The notes below the pieces were generated by a model. That model was not told where the DNA came from. It saw only the letters and a list, made by a program, of their open reading frames with translations, and searched no databases. A DNA stretch of 64,000 nt, taken from assembly GCF_016907555.1 (NCBI RefSeq), contig NZ_JAFBCE010000001.1:496001-560000 (forward strand), given 5' to 3'. Position numbers and translations under genes: made by a program. Positions 35,012 through 44,369 of the stretch are shown in pieces. Every line of letters begins with the position of its first letter. Position 1 is the stretch's first letter. This DNA is from Microbacterium laevaniformans (GTDB lineage Bacteria > Actinomycetota > Actinomycetes > Actinomycetales > Microbacteriaceae).

Positions 35012-35791
35012 ATGTCGATTCCCACCGAGGGCTATCCCCTGACCGCCGCCGTCTCACCGCGGGTGCACGTCATCGAGAGCGTCGATTCGACGAACGCGAA
35101 GCTCATCCGCGATGCGGAGGACGATCCGGACGGTCATCCGCACCTGTCGCTGCTGGTGACCCGCGACCAACGAGCCGGACGGGGGCGCCTCGATCGCACC
35201 TGGGTGACCCCGCCGGGCTCAGCGCTCGCGGTCTCGATCGTGCTCCGGGTCGGTGCGGTGGCCGTGCACGATCGCGGCTGGATCCCGCTCGTCGCCGGTG
35301 CGGCCATGGTGGACGCGGTCGCGGCACAGCTGCCCGAACACACCGTGACGCTGAAGTGGCCGAACGACGTGCTGGTGGACGGCCGCAAGATCTGCGGCAT
35401 CCTCGCGGAGGTCCTCCCGACCGATCCGCACACGGTGATCCTGGGCGCCGGCGTCAACACCGCGATGGCGGAGGTCGACCTGCCCGTGCCCACGGCGACG
35501 TCGTTCGCCGCCTTCGGCATCGAGGCCGACGAGGATCGCCTGCTCGCCGCGTACGTCGGAAGACTGCGCGACCTCATCGCGCAGCTCGCGGTCGGCGGCG
35601 GCGAGGCCGTCGCCGCGGACGTGGCAGAGCGATGCGCGACGCTCGGCAGCCGCGTGAGCGTCTCGTTGCCGGACGAGACCGTGCTGGTCGGCACCGCCCG
35701 ACGGCTCGACGCCGACGGTCGTCTCGTCGTCGCCACCGGCGACGGTGTGGAGAGCATCGTGGGTGCCGGTGACGTCGTGCACGTGCGCTGA
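35012..35791 (+). CDS. birA: Biotin--[acetyl-CoA-carboxylase] ligase
   Basis: A 259-residue biotin protein ligase that attaches biotin, via biotinyl-AMP, to the lysine of carrier domains such as that of the alpha subunit at 25.8-27.6 kb. ESVDSTNAKL starts the catalytic domain; TRDQRAGRGRLDRTW is the adenylate-binding loop; LKWPNDVLVDGRKICGILAE is the biotin pocket with its catalytic lysine. The C-terminal SH3-like domain is present. There is no N-terminal helix-turn-helix, so this form is an enzyme only. It diverges from accD. Confidence 0.94.
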   Translation: MSIPTEGYPLTAAVSPRVHVIESVDSTNAKLIRDAEDDPDGHPHLSLLVTRDQRAGRGRLDRTWVTPPGSALAVSIVLRVGAVAVHDRGWIPLVAGAAMVDAVAAQLPEHTVTLKWPNDVLVDGRKICGILAEVLPTDPHTVILGAGVNTAMAEVDLPVPTATSFAAFGIEADEDRLLAAYVGRLRDLIAQLAVGGGEAVAADVAERCATLGSRVSVSLPDETVLVGTARRLDADGRLVVATGDGVESIVGAGDVVHVR

Positions 35792-35860
35792 TCGATCGCG
35801 CCGCGCCGCCCGTCAGCCCCGCAACGGCCCGGTCATGCGCGGATTCGCGTCAACGCCGGG

Positions 35861-35866
35861 CACAAT
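35861..35866 (+). promoter_or_regulatory. Possible -10 box CACAAT of the PH-domain gene
   Basis: CACAAT ends six bases before GTG 35873. The first base departs from TANNNT, so the call rests mainly on the spacing shared with other genes here. Confidence 0.4.
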
Positions 35867-35872
35867 GATCTC

Positions 35873-36451
35873 GTGACCTCGCCGACCGCCTACCCCGGGC
35901 GTCCCGCAGCGCCCGCACCCGGCGCGCCGGCACCGGAGCGTCGTGTCGCGTGCGTGCGTGCGCACGCGCGGCGGCTGTTCTGGTCGGCACTGGTGCTGAT
36001 CGCCGTGTCCGGCGCCACCGGATACTTCACCGGCAATCTTCCCGAGCCGCTGCAGGACTGGATGCTGTGGGTGGCTGCGGGGATCGTCGTCGTGTTGCTC
36101 GTCGTGATTCCCTACGTCCGGTGGTGGACGCACACGTACACCGTCACGACGCGCCGCGTCGTCGAGCAGTCTGGGATCTTCGGCCGCCGACGTCACGAGG
36201 TGCTGCACGCTCGCGGCTACACCATCGCGGAGCGACGCGGACCGGTGCAGCGCCTGTGGGGGGCCGGCACGCTGGTGCTGTCCAACGGTGTCGACGAGCC
36301 GCTGCGCATGGTGAACGTCCCTGCCGTCCGTCTGCTGCACGAAGCCCTGTCCGATCAGGTGGAGGTCAGCCAGATCCTCGCGCATCGCGACGGGCACTGG
36401 GATGGGGCCACGGCGCCGCTCATCGGCGACCCACCGCCCCTACCACGCTGA
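35873..36451 (+). CDS. Bacterial PH-domain membrane protein
   Basis: A 192-residue protein with a proline/alanine-rich N-terminus, two membrane helices (about 36-53 and 63-82) and one bacterial PH-like domain. The latter is recognised from YTVTTRRVVEQSGIFGRRRHEVL and RGPVQRLWGAGTLVLSNG. Such proteins often lie near purK/purE and birA in actinobacteria; their function is unknown. The C-terminus is cytoplasmic by prediction. Confidence 0.8.
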   Translation: MTSPTAYPGRPAAPAPGAPAPERRVACVRAHARRLFWSALVLIAVSGATGYFTGNLPEPLQDWMLWVAAGIVVVLLVVIPYVRWWTHTYTVTTRRVVEQSGIFGRRRHEVLHARGYTIAERRGPVQRLWGAGTLVLSNGVDEPLRMVNVPAVRLLHEALSDQVEVSQILAHRDGHWDGATAPLIGDPPPLPR

Positions 36452-36545
36452 CCTCGACGCCCCGTGTCGCTCGTCGAGGGAGGCCGGCTGTGTGCGACGG
36501 TGCGCGGTGCGAGCTGAGAAGATGGATGCGACGAAAGGGAGCACC

Positions 36546-37661
36546 ATGGCACTCACCCTCGGCATCGTGGGCGGTGGACAGCTCGCCCGGATGATGATCG
36601 CGCCGGCGGTCGAGCTCGGCGTCCAGGTGCGCGTCCTCGCCGAAGATGAGGGGATGTCGGCGCAGCTCGCTGCCACCGCCACCGGCGACTACCGCGACCT
36701 CGACACGGTGCGCGCATTCGCCCGCGACGTCGACGTCGTCACGTTCGATCACGAGCACGTCCCGCAGGACGTGCTGCGGGCGCTGGTAGCCGACGGCATC
36801 CCCGTGCACCCCGGTCCCGACGCGCTCCAGTTCGCGCAGGACAAGCTCGCGATGCGAGCGCGCCTGGCCGAGCTCGGTATGCCGCAGCCGGAATGGGCGG
36901 CCGTCACCGACGCGGCGGGGCTGCAAGGCTTCCTCGACGCCAACGGCGGGCGCGTGGTCGTCAAGACGCCGCGAGGCGGTTACGACGGCAAGGGGGTGCG
37001 GGTCGTCAGCGACCCTGCCGAGGTCGCCGACTGGTTCGACGGCGGTGCGCTGCTGGCCGAGGAGCTGGTCGACTTCTCGCGCGAACTGGCCCAGCAGGTC
37101 GCGCGGAGTCCTTCCGGTGAGCTGCGTGCGTATCCCGTCGTCGAGACGGTGCAGCGTGACGGCGTGTGCGCCGAGGTGGTTGCGCCGGCCCCGCGCGGCG
37201 GTGCGCGTCTGACCGAGGTCGCGGCGTCGATCGGTACAGGCATCGCCCAAGGGCTGGGCGTGACCGGAATGTTGGCGGTCGAGCTGTTCGAGACGACGGA
37301 CGAGCGTCTGCTGGTCAACGAGCTCGCCATGCGACCGCACAACAGCGGGCATTGGAGTCAGGACGGTGCCGTCACCGGGCAGTTCGAGCAGCACGTACGC
37401 GCGGTGCTCGACCTCCCGCTGGGCGACCCCGCTCCGCGTCAGCCGTGGGCGGTCATGGTGAACATCCTCGGTGGTCCCGCGACCGATTCGCTGGAGAGCC
37501 GCTTTCCGGCCGCGCTCGCCGCGCACCCCGCGGTGAAGGTGCACACGTACGGCAAGGCGCCGCGGCCCGGACGCAAGGTGGGCCACGTCAACGCCTTCGG
37601 CGACGAGGTGGATGCCGTCGTCTACGAGGCCCGCGCCGCAGCCGCGTTCTTCGCCGACTGA
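36546..37661 (+). CDS. purK: N5-carboxyaminoimidazole ribonucleotide synthase
   Basis: A 371-residue ATP-grasp enzyme of purine biosynthesis that carboxylates AIR to N5-CAIR with ATP and bicarbonate. GIVGGGQLARMMIAPA (6-21) is the N-terminal signature; VVKTPRGGYDGKGV is the ATP-grasp loop; NELAMRPHNSGHWSQDG is the catalytic block. AAAGGGAG before the ATG at 36546 sets the start, although the frame is open upstream. purE follows after a gap that holds a palindrome. Confidence 0.94.
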   Translation: MALTLGIVGGGQLARMMIAPAVELGVQVRVLAEDEGMSAQLAATATGDYRDLDTVRAFARDVDVVTFDHEHVPQDVLRALVADGIPVHPGPDALQFAQDKLAMRARLAELGMPQPEWAAVTDAAGLQGFLDANGGRVVVKTPRGGYDGKGVRVVSDPAEVADWFDGGALLAEELVDFSRELAQQVARSPSGELRAYPVVETVQRDGVCAEVVAPAPRGGARLTEVAASIGTGIAQGLGVTGMLAVELFETTDERLLVNELAMRPHNSGHWSQDGAVTGQFEQHVRAVLDLPLGDPAPRQPWAVMVNILGGPATDSLESRFPAALAAHPAVKVHTYGKAPRPGRKVGHVNAFGDEVDAVVYEARAAAAFFAD

Positions 37662-37687
37662 CCGCCTCGCCCGCCGCCGTCGTTCCG

Positions 37688-37763
37688 AACTGCAAGGGCT
37701 GGCGGGTGACACGCCGGTGTGGTGGTGGATGCCGCGGCGAGTCGCTCGCGCCACCTTGCAGTT
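37688..37763. repeat. 76-bp palindromic element between purK and purE
   Basis: AACTGCAAGG (37688-37697) is repeated in inverted form at 37754-37763. Inside, GGCG and CGCC extend the pairing, and GCGGCGAGTCG occurs directly twice (around 37734 and 37763). The 225-bp gap between purK and purE otherwise holds only the purE promoter. Confidence 0.65.
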
Positions 37764-37874
37764 GCGGCGAGTCGTTCCTCCCGGTCGTTGAGCGAGGTGC
37801 GAAGCACCGAGCGGGAACGCCGTGCACGGAGGGCGGGATGCGTGGCGTTGCGGGGTTCTTCCAGCGTGCCGTCC

Positions 37875-37880
37875 TAGCCT
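37875..37880 (+). promoter_or_regulatory. -10 box TAGCCT of purE
   Basis: TAGCCT ends six bases before GTG 37887. It shows that purE has its own leaderless promoter despite following purK. Confidence 0.6.
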
Positions 37881-37886
37881 GGTCGG

Positions 37887-38402
37887 GTGACCCGCGCTCT
37901 GCATTCCTCGGCATCCCCTCTCGTCGGCGTCGTCATGGGATCGGACTCCGACTGGCGCGTCATGAGCGACGCCTCGCAGATCCTCAGCGAGTTCACGATC
38001 GAGCACGAGGTGGAGGTCGTCTCCGCGCATCGCACGCCCGACAAGCTGCTGCGCTACGGCCGTGAGGCGCGGGAGCGCGGTCTGCGGGTGATCATCGCCG
38101 GGGCCGGCGGCGCGGCCCACCTTCCGGGCATGCTCGCGTCGGTCACGGCGCTGCCGGTCATCGGTGTTCCCGTGCAGCTGGCGACCCTCGACGGTCTCGA
38201 CTCGCTGCTGAGTATCGTGCAGATGCCGGCGGGGATTCCCGTGGCGACCGTGTCGATCAACGGCGCCAAGAACGCCGGTCTGCTGGCGGCGCGGATCCTC
38301 GGTGCGTCCGACGCACGGATCGCCGACCGTGTCGAGCAGTACGCGCGCACGCTGGAGGCGCAGGTCGAGGAGAAGAACCTGCGCTTGAAGGAGTCTCTGT
38401 GA
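37887..38402 (+). CDS. purE: N5-carboxyaminoimidazole ribonucleotide mutase
   Basis: A 171-residue class I PurE that converts N5-CAIR from PurK into CAIR. Signature residues: [12 protein letters not shown] (phosphate loop), [10 protein letters not shown] (catalytic histidine), [12 protein letters not shown] and the C-terminal [15 protein letters not shown]. Start GTG is placed by the -10 box. Its stop overlaps the next gene by four bases (GTGA), coupling it to an LCP cell-wall gene. Confidence 0.95.
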   Translation: MTRALHSSASPLVGVVMGSDSDWRVMSDASQILSEFTIEHEVEVVSAHRTPDKLLRYGREARERGLRVIIAGAGGAAHLPGMLASVTALPVIGVPVQLATLDGLDSLLSIVQMPAGIPVATVSINGAKNAGLLAARILGASDARIADRVEQYARTLEAQVEEKNLRLKESL

Positions 38403-39862
38403 GCACGGCTGCCCCACCGCGCTCACCGCGGCCCGCGGCGGAGCCGGTGATCGTCGGCGAGCAGCCGATGCGTCGACCCGACACGCGGTCGCCGCGCGTG
38501 ATGACCCGCCGCGCCTGGTGGCTGCTGGCCCTGAACTTCCTGGTTCCCGGCTCGGCGCAGGTCCTGGCAGGAAGCCGGCGTCTCGGCCGGGTGGGGCTGA
38601 CGGCGACGCTGATCATGTGGGTGGGCGTGGTCGTCGCGGCCGTCGCGGCCCTGGTGTGGCCGACGCTGCTGTTCACGCTCGGCACGAACGCCGCCGCACT
38701 GCTGGCCGTGCAGCTAGTGCTCCTGGCCTACGCCGTGCTGTGGGTCGTGCTGACGATCGACACCCTCCGTCTGATCCGCCTCGTGAACCTGCGGCCGGGC
38801 GCGCGTCCGCTCGCGGCGACCCTGGCCATCGTCGGTCTCATCGTCGGCAGCGGCGGCGCGGTCTACGCGGCCCAGCAGCTGCTGGCGCCCGCGCGCGAGG
38901 CGATCGCGTCGATCTTCACGAACAACGCGCCGCCCGTTCCGCCGTCCAACGGCTACTACAACTTCCTCCTGCTCGGAGCCGACAGCGGACTGGGCCGGGA
39001 CTCCATGCGGTTCGACAGCATCTCCGTGGTGTCGGTGAATGCCGAGACCGGCGCGGTGCACATCACCGGCATCCCGCGCGACCTGGCGTACGCGCCGTTC
39101 GCCGACGGACCCATGCATGACCGTTATCCGGACGGCTTCGAGGGGCATCCCTCAGAGACCTGCGGGTGGGGCCCGGGCATCAACCAGCTCATGAACGCCG
39201 TCGAGATCTGCCAGCCCGATGACGGCAAGGACATCTACCCGGATGCCGCGGCGAACAGTTCCACGCCGGCCGTCGAGGCGACGAAGGATGCCGCGGAGGG
39301 CATTCTCGGCATCCAGATCCCGTACTACGTCTTCGTCGACATGAAGGGCTTCGCCGACATCGTCGACGCGCTCGGCGGTGTCGACATCACCGTCCAGGAG
39401 CGGCTGCCCGAGGGGGGCGGGCCGACTTACGAGGGGGAGCCCGCTGAGGACTGGGCGATCGGGTGGATCGAGGCGGGTCCGCAGCACATGGACGGCGACA
39501 CCGCCCAGTGGTACGCACGGTCGCGCTACACGACGAGCGACTGGGACCGGATGCGTCGCCAGCGCGAGCTGCAGCAGGCGATTCTCGCGCAGGCGAATCC
39601 GGCGAACGTGCTGAGCCGCTTCCAGGCCGTCGCCGCGGCGGGTTCGGACCTGGTCAAGACCGATATCCCCGATTCGATGCTCGGGTTCCTCGTGCAGCTG
39701 GGCGTGAAGGCCAAGGAACAGCCGGTGCAGACGCTCGAGCTCACTCCCAAGGGTGCTGGCATCGACACCGACAACCCGACGCCGGACGAGTACGCGCACG
39801 TGCGCGACCTCATCCAGCAGGCGCTCTATCCGCCGTCGCCGACTCCCGCTTCCGAGGGCTGA
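38399..39862 (+). CDS. LytR-CpsA-Psr family cell-wall glycopolymer ligase
   Basis: A 487-residue LCP protein that transfers lipid-linked polysaccharides onto peptidoglycan outside the membrane. A cytoplasmic tail of about 35 residues is followed by four membrane helices (38-157). The extracellular LCP domain runs from about 183 to 460, with [27 protein letters not shown] and the arginine-rich [25 protein letters not shown] that bind polyprenyl phosphate and metal. Four helices rather than one is the long actinobacterial form. A glycosyltransferase gene follows three bases later. Confidence 0.92.
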   Translation: MSTAAPPRSPRPAAEPVIVGEQPMRRPDTRSPRVMTRRAWWLLALNFLVPGSAQVLAGSRRLGRVGLTATLIMWVGVVVAAVAALVWPTLLFTLGTNAAALLAVQLVLLAYAVLWVVLTIDTLRLIRLVNLRPGARPLAATLAIVGLIVGSGGAVYAAQQLLAPAREAIASIFTNNAPPVPPSNGYYNFLLLGADSGLGRDSMRFDSISVVSVNAETGAVHITGIPRDLAYAPFADGPMHDRYPDGFEGHPSETCGWGPGINQLMNAVEICQPDDGKDIYPDAAANSSTPAVEATKDAAEGILGIQIPYYVFVDMKGFADIVDALGGVDITVQERLPEGGGPTYEGEPAEDWAIGWIEAGPQHMDGDTAQWYARSRYTTSDWDRMRRQRELQQAILAQANPANVLSRFQAVAAAGSDLVKTDIPDSMLGFLVQLGVKAKEQPVQTLELTPKGAGIDTDNPTPDEYAHVRDLIQQALYPPSPTPASEG

Positions 39863-39865
39863 GCC

Positions 39866-40987
39866 GTGGCCGCGACGCTGCGCCTCGTGCTCGACCAGAT
39901 CGTCGCGCCCACGGATGCCGATCTGGGCATAGCCTCGCGCGAGCTCGCCCGGGCTCTCATCACGGCCGCGCCCTCGGGCTGCGACGTGGCGGCGATCATC
40001 CCGACCGTCGCCGATGCCGCAGCGGCGCTCGAGAGCGCCGTGCCGGGGCTGGTGGATGCCACACGTGCCCCCCTTGCTCGCCGCGAGCTCGCCGCGTCGT
40101 GGCAGCTGGGTATCGCCCCCGGCATCGGGGGCGGGATGATCCACTCGCCGACCTGTCTCGCCCCCCTCGTCAAGCACGACCGCCTGCATGGTCACGACCA
40201 GACCGTCGTGACCATGTGGGATCTCGCGGCCTGGGAGCGGCCGGGGGAGATGGCCCGGACGGCCGTCACGTGGCACCGCGCGATGCTCAAGCGCGCCGTC
40301 AAGCACGCCGACGCCGTGGTCGTCCCGACTCACGCGATGGCCGAGCGGCTCGGCGAGATCGCGCCCTTAGGCGACCGCATCCGCGTCATCGCGGGGGCGG
40401 CCCCTGCGAGGTTCGCGGTCCCTACCGACGAGGTCGGCCGGAGGCGTGCGCTCGGCATCCCCGACGGGTACGTGGTGGTGGCGGGATCATCGGCGGCGTC
40501 CGCTCGCGTGTCCGACGCGCTGGCCGCCATCGCTGCGGCGGGCGCGGACCTGCCGGTCGTCATCATGGATGCGCCGGACGGCGACGAGCCGGCCCTGGTC
40601 GACGTGGCCTCGGCATCCGGGCTGGCGGAGGCTCGCGTGCACGTGCGCGGCAGCCTCGAGGATGCCGATCGGGCTGCGGTGCTGGGGGGTGCGGTCGCCC
40701 TGATCGCGCCGAGTGAGCTCACCGCCTTCCCGTGGCGGGTGCTGGAGGCGCTCGCCGTGGGCGTGCCGGTGATCGCGGCCGACTCGCCCACCCATCGCGA
40801 GGTCGTCTGGGACGGCGGCATGCTCGCCTCGGCATCCGAGGAGGGTGCGCTCGCCGCCGCTCTGGCGGACCTGCTGGCGTCGGGCGCGACCGTCGAGCGC
40901 CAGGCCGTTCTGGCGGCGGATCGCGGACGGGCCTTCTCGTGGCTCGGTGCCGCCGAACGCATCTGGCAGCTTCACGCCGACCTGTGA
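39866..40987 (+). CDS. GT4-type glycosyltransferase
   Basis: A 373-residue GT-B fold glycosyltransferase. The C-terminal half carries the family-4 motif PSELTAFPWRVLEALAVGVPVIAADSPTHREV with the E-x7-E pattern. The N-terminal half includes VTMWDLAAWERPGEM and VVVPTHAMAERL. The acceptor and donor are unknown. It starts GTG 39866 right after the LCP gene, so it probably acts on the same glycopolymer. It is convergent with the reductase gene, with a five-base gap. Confidence 0.85.
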   Translation: MAATLRLVLDQIVAPTDADLGIASRELARALITAAPSGCDVAAIIPTVADAAAALESAVPGLVDATRAPLARRELAASWQLGIAPGIGGGMIHSPTCLAPLVKHDRLHGHDQTVVTMWDLAAWERPGEMARTAVTWHRAMLKRAVKHADAVVVPTHAMAERLGEIAPLGDRIRVIAGAAPARFAVPTDEVGRRRALGIPDGYVVVAGSSAASARVSDALAAIAAAGADLPVVIMDAPDGDEPALVDVASASGLAEARVHVRGSLEDADRAAVLGGAVALIAPSELTAFPWRVLEALAVGVPVIAADSPTHREVVWDGGMLASASEEGALAAALADLLASGATVERQAVLAADRGRAFSWLGAAERIWQLHADL

Positions 40988-40992
40988 GGGTG

Positions 40993-41928
40993 CTACAGGT
41001 CGAGCGTGATCCGGTTCCCGAGAGCCCGGGAGACGCAGATCATCATGCACGAGCCGTCCTTGCGCTGCCGTGATGTGAGGATGGAGTCACGATGTTCCAC
41101 GGAGCCGTCGATGACGACCGTTTCGCAGGAGCCGCACGTCCCTTCCAGACAATCGCCGTCGACACTAATCCCTTCGAAATCGGCGGCAACGAGAATCGAC
41201 TCGTCTTCGGGCACGTCGAATTCCACACCACTTCGGGCTGCGACGACGGTGAAGGCGCGATTCGGGAGAAAGGCCTGGGGCTTCGGGCTGAAGCGCTCGA
41301 TGTGGAGCAGCTCGCTGTCCCCGAGAATCGACTCGAGCCCCTCGAGGAGACGTTCGGGACCACACGAGTAGACATTCGTCGATGGCGGGAGCGCCGCGAC
41401 GTGGCTTTCGAGTTCGATACGCCCGCCCTCATCGGCGAGATGAAGAACGACGCGATCGCCGTAAAGCTCGATCAGTTCATCGACGTAGGCCAGATGAGAC
41501 CGTGACCGACCTAGGTAATGCAGTTCCCATTCAGCGCCGAGTTCTTCTGCGTGCTCCATCATCGACAACAGCGGCGTGACACCGATCCCGCCGCCGATGA
41601 AGTCGAATCGGGTACCGTCTTCGAAGGAGAAATGATTGCGCGGCTCTCCCACAGAGAGAACCATGTCCTCGGCGGCACGTTCGCCGAGGTACTGCGACCC
41701 GCCGCGACCCTCGGGTTCGATGAGCACTGCAATTCGCCACGCGCGGGGATCCGTCCTTCCGCGCAGGAGCGAGTACTGACGAATCATCCCGTTCGGCAAG
41801 TGGATATCCGCGTGGGCGCCAGGCTCCCAGGAAGGGAGCGGTTCCCTCTCGCCCACGAGTTCCAGTTCGACAACATCGTCAGCTACTCGCCGCTTGGACG
41901 CGACTCGTGCAGAGATGGTTCTGCTCAT
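40993..41928 (-). CDS. PDR-type flavin/[2Fe-2S] reductase, candidate E3 for 3,6-dideoxysugar synthesis
   Basis: A 311-residue oxidoreductase with the phthalate-dioxygenase-reductase domain order: flavin domain (RQYSLL), NAD domain (GGGIGVTPLLSM; YSCGPERLLEG) and a C-terminal plant-type ferredoxin with CLEGTCGSC and a fourth cysteine 26 residues later. Its ATG overlaps the rfbG stop by four bases, in the operon rfbH-rfbG-reductase. In known 3,6-dideoxyhexose clusters this position is taken by the E3 reductase (AscD/DdhD), whose ferredoxin domain is N-terminal. This protein most likely supplies electrons to RfbH (E1) with a different domain order. The electron-transfer chemistry is clear; the partner is inference. 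Confidence 0.75.
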   Translation of the reverse strand: MSRTISARVASKRRVADDVVELELVGEREPLPSWEPGAHADIHLPNGMIRQYSLLRGRTDPRAWRIAVLIEPEGRGGSQYLGERAAEDMVLSVGEPRNHFSFEDGTRFDFIGGGIGVTPLLSMMEHAEELGAEWELHYLGRSRSHLAYVDELIELYGDRVVLHLADEGGRIELESHVAALPPSTNVYSCGPERLLEGLESILGDSELLHIERFSPKPQAFLPNRAFTVVAARSGVEFDVPEDESILVAADFEGISVDGDCLEGTCGSCETVVIDGSVEHRDSILTSRQRKDGSCMMICVSRALGNRITLDL

Positions 41929-42962
41929 GCCCCGCGTGCCTCGATTTCACGAGAGAGGAATGCTCTCACCTGGTCGGTCGTCACGCTGCGGGCGTCCAAT
42001 CCGCGGTCGACCGATTTCGCCCACTCCACGGTCCACTCCAGGCTCTCCGGATAGGCGAGCAGGTCGGACCACCCGAGCTCATTGACGGCTTTGCTTGCAT
42101 CCAGGGCCAGGAGGCCGGCCTCGTACGGGTGTTCCGCGTCGGAGCGATCGTTCCACGCGGCCGATGCTGACCATTGAGAGGCCATCGTGTCCGCGATCTC
42201 GCGGACCGTGATGAAACTCCGCTCGTCGGGTCCGATGTTCCAGGCATCGGACGGTGCTCCGTCGTGGAGCGAGCGTAGAACATACACGTAGCCGTTCAGA
42301 CAGTCGAGGACGTGTTGCCACGGCCGCACCGCATCCGGGTACCGGATATCTACGGCAGTTCCGCGACGGAACCCCTCGATCAGGTCGACGAACAATCGGT
42401 CGGCAGACACGTCTCCGCCACCGATCACGTTGCCTGCTCGGACAATGCCGATGGGCGCTCCGGGGAAGCTCTTCGCCCAGGACTGAGTGAGGAGGTCCGC
42501 CATAGCCTTCGAGGAACTGTAAGGATCGTCGCCGCCGAGAGCTTCATCCTCGCGGTAGCCCGCCACGCGGTTGACGTTGCGGTACACCTTGTCGGTAGTG
42601 GCGACGACCACAGCTCTCACCGACGCGACGGACGCGGACGCCTCGAGCACGTTGTAGGTGCCCATTACGTTAGTTTCGTACGTGAATCGTGGCTCGCGGT
42701 ACGACCGTCTCACGAGCGGCTGGGCAGCGAGGTGAACCACGGCGTCCGGAGCGGCAGAGGCGATCGCGTCCGCCGTCCGCGCCGCGTCACGAATGTCGAC
42801 GCGATGGTCCTGCTGGACGAGCTCCTTCAGTGCAGCGATTTCGTAAAGCGCACCTGGTTCGGGGTCCAGAGACAAGCCGGAGACCGTGTGCCCCAGTTCG
42901 TGGAGGAGCACCGTGAGCCACGCGCCTTTGAAGCCCGTGTGCCCGGTGATCAACACGTGCAT
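41925..42962 (-). CDS. rfbG: CDP-glucose 4,6-dehydratase
   Basis: A 345-residue SDR enzyme that turns CDP-glucose into CDP-4-keto-6-deoxyglucose. The NAD motif is ITGHTGFKGAWL (5-16), a form typical of RfbG rather than RmlB. TTDKVYRN and DPYSSSKAMAD provide the catalytic threonine/lysine and tyrosine-lysine pair; RAGNVIGGGDVSADRLFVDL and RPWQHVLD bind the nucleotide. The ATG overlaps the rfbH stop by one base. Confidence 0.93.
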   Translation of the reverse strand: MHVLITGHTGFKGAWLTVLLHELGHTVSGLSLDPEPGALYEIAALKELVQQDHRVDIRDAARTADAIASAAPDAVVHLAAQPLVRRSYREPRFTYETNVMGTYNVLEASASVASVRAVVVATTDKVYRNVNRVAGYREDEALGGDDPYSSSKAMADLLTQSWAKSFPGAPIGIVRAGNVIGGGDVSADRLFVDLIEGFRRGTAVDIRYPDAVRPWQHVLDCLNGYVYVLRSLHDGAPSDAWNIGPDERSFITVREIADTMASQWSASAAWNDRSDAEHPYEAGLLALDASKAVNELGWSDLLAYPESLEWTVEWAKSVDRGLDARSVTTDQVRAFLSREIEARGA

Positions 42963-44269
42963 CAGCGTGCGGCCGCTTCCATGAACTCTGCGATCGACTC
43001 GGCGACGAAGTCGAGCATTTCGGGGGTCAGGCCGGGGTAGGTGCCCACCCAGAACGCCCGGTTCATCACGATGTCCGTGTTCGTGAGGTCGCCGACCACG
43101 CGGAAATCGACATCGCGGTAGGCCGGCTGTCGGATGAGGTTTCCGGCGAAAATGAGGCGCGTCGCGATCTTTCGGGAATCGAGGAATCGCAGCAGCGCGG
43201 TGCGGTCGACCGGGTGCTCCGGATCCAACGTGATGGGGAAGCCGAACCAGGACGGGTCGGAGTTCTCGGTCGCTCGCGGAAGGATGAGGCCCTGAACGCC
43301 CTGGAGCTTCTCGGTGAGATAGCGGAAGTTCTCCTTACGCTTCTCGACGAAGTAGTCGACTTTCGCCAACTGTGACACGCCCAGTGCAGCCTGCATGTCT
43401 GTGGACTTCAGGTTGTAGCCGATGTGGCTGTAGATGTACTTGTGGTCGTATCCGTAAGGCAGATCACCGAGCTGCCACTCGAATCGCTTCTCACAGGTGT
43501 TGTCTTTCCCTGTCTCGCAGTAGCAGTCGCGTCCCCAGTCGCGGAAGGACTCTGCTTGCTTGCGCACCAAAGCGGACTTGACGAACACGGCCCCGCCTTC
43601 GCCTGTGGTGATGTGGTGAGCCGGGTAGAAGGACACGGTGGCAGTGTCGCCGAAGCTGCCAGTACGCTGCCCGTTGTAGGTCGAACCCAAGGCGTCGCAC
43701 GAGTCCTCCACGAGCCAGAGTCCGTGCTCCTTACAGAGCGCCCGCACGACGTCGAGATCGAACGGGTTTCCCAGGGTGTGCGCCATCATGATCGCCCGCG
43801 TCTTCGGACTGATGGCCTCGCGCAGGCGGTCGGCGATAGCGTCGTATGTTCCGAGTTCGACGTCAACCACGACCGGACGCAGACCGTTCTGGATGATGGG
43901 ATTGACCGTGGTGGGGAAACCGGCAGCTACGGTGAGCACCTCATCGCCGGCCTTCAACGCTCGTCGCCCAAGCTTAGGGCTGGTCAGCGCGCTGAGCGCG
44001 ACGAGGTTGGCGCTTGACCCGGAGTTCACGAACAGCGCGCTCTTCGCGCCCACGTAGTTCGCCAGCTTCTCCTCGAACTCGTGGTGGAAGCGTCCAGATG
44101 TAAGCCAACCGTCGAGTGACGCATCAACGAGGCTCGCAAAGTCCTCAGGATCGAGCACCTTGCCGGACACGGGGACCGCTGACTCGCCCCGCACGAACGG
44201 CTGCGTCTTGACTTTTTCGGCGGCGAACTCACGGACGAGCGAGAGAATATCTTCACGTGACGCGGACAA
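42962..44269 (-). CDS. rfbH: CDP-4-keto-6-deoxyglucose 3-dehydrase (E1), PMP and [2Fe-2S] dependent
   Basis: A 435-residue enzyme that removes the C3 hydroxyl of CDP-4-keto-6-deoxyglucose. It has the DegT aminotransferase fold, but the usual PLP lysine is a histidine: [14 protein letters not shown], with His219 in the lysine position. Cysteines for the iron-sulfur cluster are present at 191 (EDSCDAL), 249 and 251 (RDCYC) and 259. Both traits mark the E1 dehydrase family (AscC/DdhC/RfbH). TTG 44269 is preceded by TAGGAG, and a TAGGAT -10 lies at 44308-44303. Confidence 0.95.
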   Translation of the reverse strand: MSASREDILSLVREFAAEKVKTQPFVRGESAVPVSGKVLDPEDFASLVDASLDGWLTSGRFHHEFEEKLANYVGAKSALFVNSGSSANLVALSALTSPKLGRRALKAGDEVLTVAAGFPTTVNPIIQNGLRPVVVDVELGTYDAIADRLREAISPKTRAIMMAHTLGNPFDLDVVRALCKEHGLWLVEDSCDALGSTYNGQRTGSFGDTATVSFYPAHHITTGEGGAVFVKSALVRKQAESFRDWGRDCYCETGKDNTCEKRFEWQLGDLPYGYDHKYIYSHIGYNLKSTDMQAALGVSQLAKVDYFVEKRKENFRYLTEKLQGVQGLILPRATENSDPSWFGFPITLDPEHPVDRTALLRFLDSRKIATRLIFAGNLIRQPAYRDVDFRVVGDLTNTDIVMNRAFWVGTYPGLTPEMLDFVAESIAEFMEAAAR

Positions 44270-44302
44270 GCAGAACTCCTAGAAGGTAGCCGGAAGACTC
44301 TC

Positions 44303-44308
44303 ATCCTA
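44303..44308 (-). promoter_or_regulatory. -10 box TAGGAT for rfbH-rfbG-reductase
   Basis: TAGGAT on the minus strand lies 33 bases before the TTG start of rfbH and leaves a leader with a TAGGAG ribosome site. Confidence 0.5.
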
Positions 44309-44335
44309 CCGCCACGCCTCTTGCCAGCCTGATTG

Positions 44336-44341
44336 TAGGCT
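44336..44341 (+). promoter_or_regulatory. -10 box TAGGCT for rfbF
   Basis: TAGGCT lies 28 bases before the rfbF ATG; a GAAAGG ribosome site precedes the start. With the rfbH box it makes a compact divergent promoter pair. Confidence 0.5.
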
Positions 44342-44369
44342 CGGTGTCAGCAACACGAAAGGCGGCACC

